Source: Polyangiaceae bacterium (GTDB lineage: Bacteria; Myxococcota_A; Polyangia; Polyangiales; Polyangiaceae). From it: DNA of 64,000 nucleotides. Below the pieces are notes generated by a model. That model was not told where the DNA came from. It worked only from the letters and a program-made list of their open reading frames with translations, and made no database searches. The translations under genes were made by a program, and so were the position numbers. The stretch spans positions 78,320-142,319 of the forward strand of contig JAICQQ010000003.1 of NCBI GenBank assembly GCA_025937785.1, given 5' to 3'. This document shows, in pieces, positions 34,953 to 45,814 of this stretch (position 1 is its first letter; each line of letters opens with the position of its first letter).

Positions 34953-35687
34953 TCAGGGGGTGATGGCGCGGGTTCCTAGGGTCTGCTTACAGGTGGCGCA
35001 GTCCTTGGGCACGTGCAGCCGGTGATAAACTTCACAGCAGTTGGGACAAAGGCGGGCGTCCTCTTCGAAGGAGATCAACTTGTCGCTTTGTTTGCAACGG
35101 CGCCCCGCGACCTGCAAGCCCTCGACCTGGAGTTCCTCACCAGCGGACGCTTCGGGTTTCGGCAATTGCGCGAGATCGCGGCGTTTCACGTTCACGACGT
35201 CAGGCACTCGTTGTACCCCTTCCTTGAGCAGCCAAGCGATCGCCTGGGGGTGTGCAGCCACGGGGATGGCGAAGCTCGACTCGGCAGTCTTCACGAACAG
35301 CTGATCCTTTTCGATGCTCACGTTTTCGATGTCGCACCAGCCAAAGCGCACGAGCTCGGCTCCTTTTTCGAGCGCGATGCCGGCGTCCCCGACGCGTACT
35401 GGGGTCGCGGACAGTTCGCCGAACCACAGCGCAGCAGCGAGCCCAGCGGCGCCCGCGGCGATCAGGTACACCGCGTAATCCACGGGTGGATCCTGCACCC
35501 ACTGTCCGAACACACCGGCGCCGAGTGCCAGCGCTCCCAGCATCCCGATCCCCAAGAGCGCCCAGCCGGTGGACGTGGTTTTAGGCAGGAAACGCTGCTC
35601 GAGCCGGCGTCGCGGCTTCGCGGTCGGCTTCTTTTGGTTTGCTTTGCGTTTGATCTTTCTTTGCTCAGCCATCTTTTGCTCAGCCAT
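34953..35687 (-). CDS. hypothetical membrane protein with C-terminal zinc ribbon
   Basis: About 244 residues from the ATG at 35687 (MAEQKMAEQRKIKRK); an ATG five codons later fits too, and the frame is open much further upstream without a convincing N-terminus. A basic N-terminal piece, two transmembrane helices (about 47-95), then a soluble beta domain resembling a PH-like/photosystem-repeat strand pattern (VRFGWCDIENVSIEKDQLFV). The C-terminal end has paired cysteines CPNCCEVYHRLH and CATCKQ, a likely zinc ribbon. It lies 29 bases upstream of cyclophilin on the same strand. Function unknown. Confidence 0.7.
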   Translation of the reverse strand: MAEQKMAEQRKIKRKANQKKPTAKPRRRLEQRFLPKTTSTGWALLGIGMLGALALGAGVFGQWVQDPPVDYAVYLIAAGAAGLAAALWFGELSATPVRVGDAGIALEKGAELVRFGWCDIENVSIEKDQLFVKTAESSFAIPVAAHPQAIAWLLKEGVQRVPDVVNVKRRDLAQLPKPEASAGEELQVEGLQVAGRRCKQSDKLISFEEDARLCPNCCEVYHRLHVPKDCATCKQTLGTRAITP

Positions 35688-35977
35688 CTTTTTGCTCGGC
35701 CATCGTTGCTCGCTCGCGCAGCGCCCAGTGTGAAACCACGGTCGGCCGAACTCGTGGCGGGCGGAGCCTAGCAGGGTTTCACGGCGCGAAGCTAGAGAGG
35801 GTGGCGTCAAGATTTGCCGATATTTCTTGTATTTTCCGGGGGGCCTGCGCCGCCCGCCTAACCAAATGCGCTCCAGCGACATTCCCGGCGCCATGAAGAT
35901 TTCGCTGATTCGGGGGGGTTAGCCGGGATCGCCCGGCGCCCGGGTGTTACCGTCATCGGGTCGAACCTCGAGCCCAC

Positions 35978-37351
35978 ATGTCGCGCGCCGACTCGTCTCC
36001 CGCCCACCAGACCCAGCGTCGGCCACGCTCGCGCTGGGAAGCTCCGGTCGTCGGCTGGATCTTGCTGTCGTTACCGGTCATCACCGTGGCGGTGGTGGGG
36101 CTAGCAGTGTTCGTGATCGGAGCCCCTCGGAGCTATCGAGGTGCGCGCGTTTGGGGCGGCCCGAGCGTCGGCCAGACAAGCCTGAGCGCCCGCCTCTCGG
36201 CAGTCGAGCGCCTCTATGACGCGGAGCGGGCGCTCGTCGCTGTCCCCGTCGACGTGGAAGCGCACGCGGCGGGACGGTTGCTCGGAAAGTTCCACGGCAC
36301 CACGGACGGCGCTGGCTTTCTGGAGATCCAGCTGCCGCTCGTTGCAAGCGCGCCGGCTGATCTCCAGCTTCGCGTCCAGCTGCGTGGGGAACGCCTGGCG
36401 CAAGGACGTGTCGCACTGACAGCCGAGCGCTGGCTCGCGGGCGTGCGCCGTCGCGGCGGTTGGATCGCGGGCGCGGGGGGCGGCCTCCGGATCCGCGTGC
36501 ACCCCGGTCGCGGCGTTTTCGCGGTTCCTTTCGGCGATCCGGTGTCGATCGAGGTGACCACGCCGGAAGGGCCGGCGCAGGGCGCCCGGCTCTCGGTGCG
36601 CGCCGAGGGTACCTCGCAGCCTGCGGGTCATCGCTCGCTCACGACGGACGCCCGCGGTCTCGCCGAGTTGATGCTGACGCCGCGCGAGCACGTCGTCGCC
36701 CTCGAGATCGAGGCGAGCTTCGCCGAGCAACGGGCGAGGTGGTATTCGACGCTCCCCGTCGTGCCGGGGGCGCTGCACGCTCGGCGTGAAGGCAAGCAGC
36801 TCTGGATCGAGGCGCCGGTCCCGAAAGAAGCTGCCTTCTACAGCATCGTCAGCGAGCGGGGGCGGTTTGCCGGGGGCCGTGTGGAGCTCTCGGAGGATGG
36901 CCGCGGCGGCGCCCTCGCCAAGGTCGACTGGCCCCCGAGCATCGAGGCTCCCGCGTGGGCGGTCGTCGCGAGTGAGCCGGACCTGAACACAGTCGCCGCC
37001 GTGGGGTGGCCGATCGACGCGACGGCGCCGACTCGAACCTTCGACGCTCGAGAGGAGCTGTGGCTCGACGGGCTGCCGCAGGCCTACGCCAGGAGCCTGG
37101 AACGCCCGCGTCATGCGCGCTTGCTCGCGGGCGCCTTCGCTGCTTTGGCGCTGGCGCTGGCGGTGGTGCTCTTCACCGGTCGCGTGCGGGCGGCGGATCG
37201 CGCTCTCGCCACGCACTTGAGCGAAACAGCTGAAGGCGAGGTCGAGCGCTTCCGGGTGCGGCAGTCGGTGCTGGCGCTCGTCACCGCCGCGCTGTGCATC
37301 GCACTCGGGTTCGTGTTGGTGGGCTTGGTCAGCCTCGCCCGCCCGGGTTGA
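35978..37351 (+). CDS. hypothetical envelope protein, three membrane segments and Ig-like body
   Basis: 457 residues. Membrane segment near 25-48 (GWILLSLPVITVAVVGLAVF), a large outward domain (about 50-375), then two C-terminal membrane segments near 378-398 and 430-453. The outward part is beta-rich with macroglobulin/MG2-like turns: LGKFHGTTDGAGFLEIQLPL and LTTDARGLAELMLTPREHVVAL, a 'transform data into benefit-polarity strand' pattern as in carboxypeptidase-regulatory-like domains. No catalytic motif is seen. Function unknown; perhaps cell-surface adhesion or sensing. Confidence 0.65.
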   Translation: MSRADSSPAHQTQRRPRSRWEAPVVGWILLSLPVITVAVVGLAVFVIGAPRSYRGARVWGGPSVGQTSLSARLSAVERLYDAERALVAVPVDVEAHAAGRLLGKFHGTTDGAGFLEIQLPLVASAPADLQLRVQLRGERLAQGRVALTAERWLAGVRRRGGWIAGAGGGLRIRVHPGRGVFAVPFGDPVSIEVTTPEGPAQGARLSVRAEGTSQPAGHRSLTTDARGLAELMLTPREHVVALEIEASFAEQRARWYSTLPVVPGALHARREGKQLWIEAPVPKEAAFYSIVSERGRFAGGRVELSEDGRGGALAKVDWPPSIEAPAWAVVASEPDLNTVAAVGWPIDATAPTRTFDAREELWLDGLPQAYARSLERPRHARLLAGAFAALALALAVVLFTGRVRAADRALATHLSETAEGEVERFRVRQSVLALVTAALCIALGFVLVGLVSLARPG

Positions 37352-37476
37352 GCCGGGACGAAGCTCCGAGAAAACACGCCTGAAGCGCTGCACTGGCTGC
37401 GTGACCGGCAGCACCCCGGGGTGCTCGCGAGCGACTCTTGGACTAGCACCGCGATTTTCGTAGGCTCTCGGACGCA

Positions 37477-38502
37477 ATGCTCAGCTTCAGAGGCAGCCTG
37501 GCCTTACTCGTCCCCTGGCTCGCGAGTTTGGGCTGTGCGGCGTCGAGGACGTCGGCGGACGCTCCGCTCGAAGTCGCGGCCCTCGGACAGGCGCCGCTCG
37601 CGCGGGTCTCGCCGCCGCCGATCGGCGCGCGCACGGCCGAGACGGTGAAGCTCCGCTGGGAGGCGCTTCCCGGGGGCTTCGCGCGCGCGGTCGCCGTCAC
37701 CAGTAGCCTCGGACGCGTCGTGTACAGCAGCGACAGAGGCACGACCGTCTTCGACGCGCGCACGGGGAAGGCGACGGGCGAGCTCGACACCTGTGACGAT
37801 GTAGTGCGCGGGAGCCTGTTCTTTCAGGCGGGCAAGCTGGTGGTGGTGTGCCGCGGAGGCGTGGAGTTCCACTCGCTGGCGGACTCGAAGAAGCTGGGAA
37901 AGCTCGAGACCAACAGCGCCCCGATCACCGCGGCGGCTTCGGCCGGTTCGCGGCTCGCCCTGGCCCACCGCGACGGCGTCGTGCGCGTGCACGACCTGTC
38001 CAGCTCGAAGCTCGTGGAAGTCGTGGTGCCGGGGCCGCCGATCGACGTCAAGAGCTTGGCGCTGGACGCCGCGGCGGAACGGCTCGCCGTGGCCTGGGTC
38101 CAGGGATCGATCTGGTGGTGGCAGCTGTCCGAGCCCACGGTCTTTCACAAGCTGGTGCGCCACGAGAACGAGAGCGACAGCATCGCCTTCGCCCCCGACG
38201 GCGTGTTCGCCGAAGAAGGGCGGCAGGGGTTCACGACGCTGTGGCGGATCGCTGCGGGCGGCGCCGAGCAGGGCGCCGCGATCGAGAACGGCGCCTGGGT
38301 GAAGCGCTTCCTGTTCACGCGCGACTCTTCCTGGCTGGTCCGCGGCGGTTCGGACGGGTTGGACCTTGCAGAAGTGAACGGCTCGCGGCGCCTGGTGCTC
38401 GACACGGCGGGGCAGGTCGAGGACATCGCGATGGACGAGTCCGGCGCGCTGATCGCCAGCGGTGATCGCGCAGGTCGGCTCATGCTATTTGCGCCCCGCT
38501 GA
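37477..38502 (+). CDS. predicted lipoprotein with WD40-like propeller
   Basis: 341 residues. Lipoprotein signal with lipobox LASLGC (Cys20). From about residue 60 the sequence falls into repeated blade-like units, e.g. GRVVYSSDRGTTVFDARTGK, RLALAHRDGVVRVHDLSSSK, ERLAVAWVQGSIWWWQLSEP and GALIASGDRAGRLMLFAPR, typical of WD40/YVTN propellers that serve as protein-binding platforms. Probably periplasmic or outer membrane. Gap of 29 bases to the next gene, so it may be cotranscribed with the hypothetical-kinase unit. Confidence 0.75.
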   Translation: MLSFRGSLALLVPWLASLGCAASRTSADAPLEVAALGQAPLARVSPPPIGARTAETVKLRWEALPGGFARAVAVTSSLGRVVYSSDRGTTVFDARTGKATGELDTCDDVVRGSLFFQAGKLVVVCRGGVEFHSLADSKKLGKLETNSAPITAAASAGSRLALAHRDGVVRVHDLSSSKLVEVVVPGPPIDVKSLALDAAAERLAVAWVQGSIWWWQLSEPTVFHKLVRHENESDSIAFAPDGVFAEEGRQGFTTLWRIAAGGAEQGAAIENGAWVKRFLFTRDSSWLVRGGSDGLDLAEVNGSRRLVLDTAGQVEDIAMDESGALIASGDRAGRLMLFAPR

Positions 38503-38531
38503 GGGGGCGGGTTGTTCCCGCTGGTCGCCCA

Positions 38532-39572
38532 GTGCTAAAACCAGCCGCGAGAAGGCCCTGTCACGTGTTCGCGCCGGATCTGTACTTCGTAGGCTTCACC
38601 GCGCAGGAATGGCACGGACTCATCGACGCGATCCGTCCCCTCGATACTGTTCAGGTGGACAGCGGGGGCGCGACGGGCGGCGTCGTGCTGGTGACCGAGG
38701 GCAAGAAGCCGATCAAGCTGCTGCACACCGAGCGGGGCCGTTTGGATCCCACCGAGCAAGCCTGGCCTGTCGCGTTTCCCGAGATCGCCCAGCGCTACGG
38801 CTCGCGTTGGGTCGTCGAGTTGCAGTTCGGAGCGCTCCAATCCCTCTTCGACCGATTCGGCGACGAGCTCACGCCGGACGACGACTATCTGCAGCAGGTG
38901 TTGTCCCTGCTCACGCTGTTTCGCCAGTTCGAGGTCGAGGGAAGAATCAGGGTGTGGCCGCAGAGCCTGCTGCAGTGGCCGGTGCCCAGCCACCGCACTG
39001 TCTCACGCGCGCTCGACGCGATCTGCCCGATCGGACAGAGCGTGGTGATCGGCGTGTTCCGTCGGGGTCAGCTCTACACCGCGCTCGCCGCGCGCCGGGG
39101 TCCGTTGGGTTTCGATCGCATCGTGGGCCCCAGCGTGCTCAGGCGTGAGATGGGTCTGGTTTCTGGTGATTGGACCCGCGACTACCGGTACCTGCTGCGC
39201 GCGACCGAAGATTGCGTGGGATCGGTAGCGCTGGGGTGCTTCGCAGAGCTCGCCACCCTGCAGGCCCTGGCCGGTTCGCGGCGCCCCGGAGCGTGGGCCG
39301 AGGCCGTCGCCATGCGCGAGGTGATCCTGTCGCCGGTGGTGCCAGCGCTGGCGATCCCGCTCGGAATCGACGTTGGGCTGGCAGCGCTCGAGGGGGTTCG
39401 CGCACTCGCCGAACGGGCGAAGTCGCTCGATTGGCTCACCCGACAAGGGCCGCTCGCGAGCCTGCTCGATCGGGTTCACGGGGCCAAGTCGCCAGCAGCG
39501 AGCCTGAAAGCGATCTTGGGTTTCGACCCGCTCGGGTTGTTGTACAAGCTGGTCGAGAAACGCCGTGAGTAA
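38532..39572 (+). CDS. hypothetical protein coupled to the NtrY-like kinase gene
   Basis: 346 residues with no signal peptide. No family recognised. The N-terminal third is alpha/beta (FAPDLYFVGFTAQEWHGLID) and the rest mostly helical with a Gly/Pro-containing loop (PVPALAIPLGIDVGLAALEG). The start could be the GTG near 38566 rather than 38532. Its last codons overlap the next gene by 8 bases (GAGTAA holds the GTGAGTAA start), which implies translational coupling. It may be a sensor-kinase accessory, but that is only inferred from location. Confidence 0.55.
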   Translation: MLKPAARRPCHVFAPDLYFVGFTAQEWHGLIDAIRPLDTVQVDSGGATGGVVLVTEGKKPIKLLHTERGRLDPTEQAWPVAFPEIAQRYGSRWVVELQFGALQSLFDRFGDELTPDDDYLQQVLSLLTLFRQFEVEGRIRVWPQSLLQWPVPSHRTVSRALDAICPIGQSVVIGVFRRGQLYTALAARRGPLGFDRIVGPSVLRREMGLVSGDWTRDYRYLLRATEDCVGSVALGCFAELATLQALAGSRRPGAWAEAVAMREVILSPVVPALAIPLGIDVGLAALEGVRALAERAKSLDWLTRQGPLASLLDRVHGAKSPAASLKAILGFDPLGLLYKLVEKRRE

Positions 39573-41223
39573 GCTCGTCACCGTGGCCGTGATCGGTCGC
39601 ATTCGGCGCCGGCTGGCGATCGCGATCGTGCTGACGGCGCTGATCCCCGTGTTGGTGGCGATCTGGCTTGCCGAGAGCGCGATCCGGCAAACTTCGGAGC
39701 GCTTTTTCATGCCCGAGGTAGGCGCGCGTCTAGATCAGTCGCTCGAGCTCTATCAAGAGCTGGCGCACGCGGTGAAGTCGAGGATGCGCGCCGAGGCCGC
39801 AGAGATCGCGGCGCAGCCGGGGCTGCGTCAGCTGCCTGACGCACCCGAGCGCGAAATCCTCGAGAACGAGCTCTCACGCCATTTCCAACGTCACCCGAGC
39901 CTCGTCTCGTTGACGGTAGAGGTTGGCGACGAAGTGCTGGGCACGGTCGATCGGGGGAAGCCGGTCGACCCGAAGCGCGAGAATCGGCTGCGCGTCGAGC
40001 TCCCGCTGCGCGCGGCGTCCCTGGACGACCCGGCCCTGGAGGACGGGCCGCGCTTGATCGCGGTATTCGCCGCCGAACGTGCCCGGTTCGACGAGCTCGA
40101 GACCATGGGTCAGTTCGTGAACACCTACAAGCAGGTGGCGAGCCGCCGGCGCGACGATGAACGCAGCTACATCTATGCCTTGGCGCTGCTGCTCGGCATC
40201 ACCATTCTGGCTGCCGTGGGGGTGGGGTCGTTGTTCGCGCGCGGGGTAACGGCGCGCATCGACGAACTCGCCGAAGCGACGCAGCGCGTGGGCGCCGGCG
40301 ATCTGAGCGTGCGCGTCTCCGAACGAGGCACCGACGAAATCACCGACTTCGCCAAGGCCTTCAACCGCATGCTCGCGGAGGTCGAATCTAGCCGCGCTCG
40401 CATCGAGTACCTGCAGCGCATCGGCGCCTGGCAAGAGATGGCTCGTCGCTTGGCCCACGAGATCAAGAACCCGCTGACCCCGATCCAGCTCGCGGTGCAA
40501 GAGGTGCATCGCCGCTATCAGGGCGGCCAGGCGGAGTACGCGAAGCTGCTCGACACCACGCTCGAGATCGTCCAGGACGAGGTGGGGACCTTGCGCCGGC
40601 TGGTGACCGAGTTTTCGGATTTCGCTCGCCTGCCGCAGGCCAAGCTCGAACAGGCAGATCTCGTCGAGTTCCTGGCGGCCCAGCGCCAGCGCTTGCTCTT
40701 GGCTGATGAAGAGGCGCGCGATGGCGAACGCGAGTCGATCTTGGACCTGGACCCTGGGGTCGCGGTCGTGATCGACCTTCCCGAGACGACCGCGAGCGTG
40801 TATCTCGACCGCCAGATGTTTCGGCGGGCGCTGATCAACTTGATCCGAAATGCGGTCGAGGCGGTGCAAGAAACCGGCAAGCCCGACGGGGAAGTAAGAG
40901 TTGGCGTCGAGCGCACGGGGGACTACTGGGAAGTGCACGTGGACGACAACGGTCCAGGCCTGGACAAGGCGCTGGCAGCGGCCATCTTCGACCCATACGT
41001 CACCGGCAAGCGCGACGGGACAGGCCTCGGGCTCGCCATCGTGAAAAAGATCGTGATCGAGCACGGTGGTTCCGTGTTCGCGGCCGCAAGTCCCATGGGT
41101 GGTGCGCGCTTCACCGTGCGAGTCCCCGCGCTAGGATCGGCCGCGGCGCGAGCGCTGTGGAAGGCCAGTGGGCGGCAACGTTCGTCGAAGGAGCGAGGGC
41201 AGCGACCGCTGCTCACGGCTTAG
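39565..41223 (+). CDS. NtrY-like membrane sensor histidine kinase
   Basis: 552 residues. TM1 about 10-32, extracytoplasmic sensing domain about 33-205, TM2 about 207-227, HAMP (SVRVSERGTDEITDFAKAFN, about 245-280), dimerisation/phospho-acceptor domain with ARRLAHEIKNPLTPIQ (His near 298), and HATPase_c (NLIRNAVEAVQETGK, DNGPGLDKAL, GTGLGLAIVKKIV). The AHEIKNPLTPIQLA motif and size match NtrY/PleC-like kinases that usually phosphorylate an NtrX-type regulator. No response regulator lies beside it, so the partner is elsewhere. Start is the GTG at 39565, overlapping the previous gene by 8 bases. Confidence 0.9.
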   Translation: MSKLVTVAVIGRIRRRLAIAIVLTALIPVLVAIWLAESAIRQTSERFFMPEVGARLDQSLELYQELAHAVKSRMRAEAAEIAAQPGLRQLPDAPEREILENELSRHFQRHPSLVSLTVEVGDEVLGTVDRGKPVDPKRENRLRVELPLRAASLDDPALEDGPRLIAVFAAERARFDELETMGQFVNTYKQVASRRRDDERSYIYALALLLGITILAAVGVGSLFARGVTARIDELAEATQRVGAGDLSVRVSERGTDEITDFAKAFNRMLAEVESSRARIEYLQRIGAWQEMARRLAHEIKNPLTPIQLAVQEVHRRYQGGQAEYAKLLDTTLEIVQDEVGTLRRLVTEFSDFARLPQAKLEQADLVEFLAAQRQRLLLADEEARDGERESILDLDPGVAVVIDLPETTASVYLDRQMFRRALINLIRNAVEAVQETGKPDGEVRVGVERTGDYWEVHVDDNGPGLDKALAAAIFDPYVTGKRDGTGLGLAIVKKIVIEHGGSVFAAASPMGGARFTVRVPALGSAAARALWKASGRQRSSKERGQRPLLTA

Positions 41224-41229
41224 GTACAA

Positions 41230-41781
41230 GTGAACGCCACGAATCCAGTGAAACCCACCAAAGACGTGCGGCAAGTCTGGGTACTGGGCCTGTTGGTGCT
41301 GGGCTTGGTGCTGATGTTTGCCTTCATCGTGTTGCCCTACGTCGATCCGGGCAAGAAGGTAGACGTCACCGCTCCCGACTTCACGCTGCCCGTGATCCAT
41401 GGTGCTGGCGCGGGTCAGCCGATGCGTCTGTCGGCGTTGGCCGGCAAGGTCGTCGTGCTGGATTTTTGGGCCAGCTGGTGCGGACCCTGCAAGAAGCAGA
41501 TGCCGATCCTCGATCGCGTCGCGCAAGACTACGCCGAGACGGGGGTGACCTTCTTGGGCGTCAGCACCGACACTGAAGCGGACGCGGCGCTCGCCTTCTT
41601 GAAAGCGACGCCCGTCTCGTATTCCTCGGTGCTGGACCTCACAGGCGAGGTCAGCCGAGATTTCGGCGTTACCGGGCTGCCGACTCTGGTCATCATAGAC
41701 GCTCAAGGCAAGGTGACCCACAACGACGCGCGGCTCGTGGGTGAGCGATCGCTGCGCGATCTGATCGAGGCGGCGCGATAG
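41230..41781 (+). CDS. membrane-anchored TlpA/ResA-like thioredoxin
   Basis: 183 residues. One N-terminal transmembrane anchor (LLVLGLVLMFAFIVLPYV, about 17-36), then a thioredoxin/AhpC-TSA fold facing outward. Active site WCGPCKK near residues 81-87 (FWASWCGPC); the cis-Pro region is VTGLPTLVIIDAQGKV. Such proteins reduce disulfides outside the cytoplasm, for example during cytochrome c maturation. It begins 6 bases after the sensor-kinase stop, suggesting the same transcript. UppP follows after 39 bases. Confidence 0.88.
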   Translation: MNATNPVKPTKDVRQVWVLGLLVLGLVLMFAFIVLPYVDPGKKVDVTAPDFTLPVIHGAGAGQPMRLSALAGKVVVLDFWASWCGPCKKQMPILDRVAQDYAETGVTFLGVSTDTEADAALAFLKATPVSYSSVLDLTGEVSRDFGVTGLPTLVIIDAQGKVTHNDARLVGERSLRDLIEAAR

Positions 41782-41820
41782 CCTTTCGATCGCCGGGAAA
41801 ACCCTGTAAAGATCGCGCAC

Positions 41821-42630
41821 ATGAGTCCGTTCGCTGACGCCACGCTGCTCGGTGTGGTCCGAGGGCTGACAGAGTTTCTGCCCGTGTCGAGCTCCGGACA
41901 TCTGGCGTTGACCACATTGGTTTTCGGCGTCGAGCCCGCAGGCGCGTCGCTCCATCTGCTGCTGCGCGTCGGGACGCTGCTGGCGACGCTGGTGGTGATC
42001 TGGCCCGTCGCATTCGCAGCCGTGCGCGAGGGAACCCTGGGCCTGGTTCGCCCGAGCCGCTGGGCGACCACGGGTGGAGGCCGCGATGCGGTCGTGGTCC
42101 TGCTGGCCAGCGTGCCGACCGCCTTGATCGGCTTCTTGATGCGCCCAGCGGTCGAACGGTTCTCGCTCTCGCCGACCGTGTTGGGGGTCGGCTTCCTCAT
42201 GACCACGCTGCTGTTGATTTCCACCAAGTGGGCAAAGGCTGGCGAAGCGCCGACGCTGCCCGCTTGGGGCGCGCTGCTGCTCGGCACCGTGCAGGGGCTT
42301 TCGGTGCTGCCCGGTGTTTCGCGCAGCGGCGTGACGATCGCGGTAGCGATGTGGCTGGGCGTGCGCAAAGATCGAGCCTTCGAACTTTCGATGCTTGCGT
42401 CCCTGCCCCTCGCGGCGAGCCTGTTTTGGGAGCTGCCGGAGATCGCCGCCGACGTTCGCGGACTCTCGACCGGCATCGTCGGTGGTGCAGTAGCTTTCGC
42501 GACCGGGTTGCTCGCCCTGATCGTGCTCAAGCGGACCGTGAATCAAGGGCGCTTCGCCTGGTTCGCCCTATGGGTAGGACCGCTCGCCCTCGCGACCCTG
42601 GCCATGGCGAAGGCGTGGCCGGCGCGCTGA
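41821..42630 (+). CDS. uppP: undecaprenyl-diphosphatase
   Basis: 269 residues, about eight membrane helices. BacA/UppP converts undecaprenyl diphosphate to the monophosphate lipid carrier for wall and O-antigen synthesis. Signature motif 1 LTEFLPVSSSGHL (about 17-29) with catalytic Glu and Ser residues, and motif 2 SVLPGVSRSGVTIA (about 160-173) with the Arg. Its N-terminus reads VRGLTEF where VQGLTEF is common. ATG at 41821. Confidence 0.93.
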   Translation: MSPFADATLLGVVRGLTEFLPVSSSGHLALTTLVFGVEPAGASLHLLLRVGTLLATLVVIWPVAFAAVREGTLGLVRPSRWATTGGGRDAVVVLLASVPTALIGFLMRPAVERFSLSPTVLGVGFLMTTLLLISTKWAKAGEAPTLPAWGALLLGTVQGLSVLPGVSRSGVTIAVAMWLGVRKDRAFELSMLASLPLAASLFWELPEIAADVRGLSTGIVGGAVAFATGLLALIVLKRTVNQGRFAWFALWVGPLALATLAMAKAWPAR

Positions 42631-42687
42631 GCCAGAGGTCCTGGGCTTGCACCAACTGCCGGAAACAGCTAGAGCGGTGAGGCAAGC

Positions 42688-43194
42688 ATGCGCCTTGGGT
42701 CTATGTTCATGAGCGGCGCTCGTGCTCGGTTCACCTCCCGTGCCGCTTCGCGCGCTGCTGGCTGCGCAGCACGTTGGCTCGTGGTTGGCTCGGTGCTCGT
42801 GCTCGGTTGTAACGAGAAGTCCAAAGAGTGCCAGCGCTTCATCGGTACCGTGAACAAGACTCTGCGCGAGATCGACGCCCGCCCGCAGCCGAAGGAAGAC
42901 GATGTCGCGGCCGTGGCGGCGCACCGGCAAGCGCTCGCCGAAAAGTACGCAGCGCTCGCCGACGACGTGTCGAAGCTAAAGCTGAGCGAGCCCGCGCTCG
43001 TCGAACGAGCGCAGCGTTATTCCGGCCTTGCCAAAGCAGCCGGCGTCGCGCTCACCGCGGGAGTGCAGGCGCTGCGTGCCGGAGATCCCAAGGCCGCGGA
43101 CGCCAGCCAGCAGCAGTTCGACGGCGTCGCCCAGCAGGAGGCGGCCCTGGTCCGCGAAATCAACGACCTCTGCCTCAACGACGAGAAGCCATAG
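42688..43194 (+). CDS. predicted small helical lipoprotein
   Basis: 168 residues if started at the first ATG at 42688; a Met at 42706 or 42712 is also possible. The basic leader and hydrophobic run end in a lipobox (VLVLGC, Cys near residue 41). The mature part is helical with few hydrophobic clusters (AEKYAALADDVSKLKLSEP, AADASQQQFDGVAQQEAAL), including two cysteines flanking the domain (KECQRFI, NDLCLND) that may form a disulfide. A long periplasmic helix hairpin is likely. Function unknown. Confidence 0.7.
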   Translation: MRLGSMFMSGARARFTSRAASRAAGCAARWLVVGSVLVLGCNEKSKECQRFIGTVNKTLREIDARPQPKEDDVAAVAAHRQALAEKYAALADDVSKLKLSEPALVERAQRYSGLAKAAGVALTAGVQALRAGDPKAADASQQQFDGVAQQEAALVREINDLCLNDEKP

Positions 43195-43231
43195 GCGCGC
43201 GGGGGTGGGCTGCGGTGGAGGGTCCCCGCGT

Positions 43232-43506
43232 ATGGAACCGTTCTTCGTGTATGACCTCGACGACACCAGATTCGAAGCGGCTGGCTTCGCCATCGACAAT
43301 TTCAAGATACTGACTGCAGCCAACCTCACGATGCTCTCGGAAGAGGTTAGCTGGTGTGATCGCTGCAGTGTGCTCGCGCTCCACGACGACGGCGCCAACA
43401 AGGCGAACCGACAGGAGCTTTGGCAGAGCTGCCAGAAGTTCGACGCGGCTTCGGCACTGCAGGCGGTACTCGCCCGAAGCAGGAGCTCACAGAAGCTACA
43501 GCGCGG

Positions 43507-43510
<4 letters not shown>
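43232..43510 (+). CDS. small hypothetical protein
   Basis: 92 residues from the ATG at 43232 ([19 protein letters not shown]). Sequence includes a [14 protein letters not shown] piece whose two cysteines could bind a metal, then a helical end. Codon usage fits the neighbours and GTGGAGGG precedes the start by about 10 bases. No family recognised. It converges on uvrB with a 4-base overlap. Confidence 0.45.
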
Positions 43511-45630
<2,120 letters not shown>

Positions 45631-45642
45631 GACCAACGTCTG

Positions 45643-45670
45643 AGTCTATCAAACGAACCCGAGCGGCAAA
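45643..45670 (-). promoter_or_regulatory. possible sigma-70-type promoter of uvrB
   Basis: On the minus strand TTTGCC (45670-45665) is followed after 16 bases by TAGACT (45648-45643), about 12 bases before the uvrB ATG. Both hexamers match only partly (3 to 4 of 6 positions), and the leader would be very short, so this is a weak candidate. Confidence 0.25.
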
Positions 45671-45751
45671 GGGCCGAGTCCACGAAGAGCGCTTTTGGGC
45701 GCCAATGTTCGCGGGGTTCGAGGCGCAGGCTTCGCCATGACCTGAGGGACG

Positions 45752-45765
45752 CGAACGATCGTTCG
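45752..45765. promoter_or_regulatory. perfect 14-bp palindrome, LexA-box-like, upstream of uvrB
   Basis: CGAACGATCGTTCG reads the same on both strands and fits the CGAAC-N4-GTTCG LexA-box shape known from Gram-positive and related bacteria. It lies 122-135 bases upstream of uvrB, a classic SOS gene. The binding protein and box form used by this organism are unknown; myxobacterial LexA boxes published for Myxococcus differ. It abuts the hairpin at 45766-45787, so it may also be part of a terminator. Confidence 0.4.
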
Positions 45766-45787
45766 GCTCCCGCCCGAGAGCGGGAGC
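45766..45787 (-). terminator. terminator-like hairpin after rpsI
   Basis: GCTCCCGC (45766-45773) pairs perfectly with GCGGGAGC (45780-45787), leaving a six-base loop. It is 28 bases downstream of the rpsI stop and next to the palindrome at 45752-45765. There is no uridine run, so it may be Rho-assisted. Confidence 0.5.
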
Positions 45788-45814
45788 GAAATGCCACGCG
45801 ATTTGCCGAGCAGA

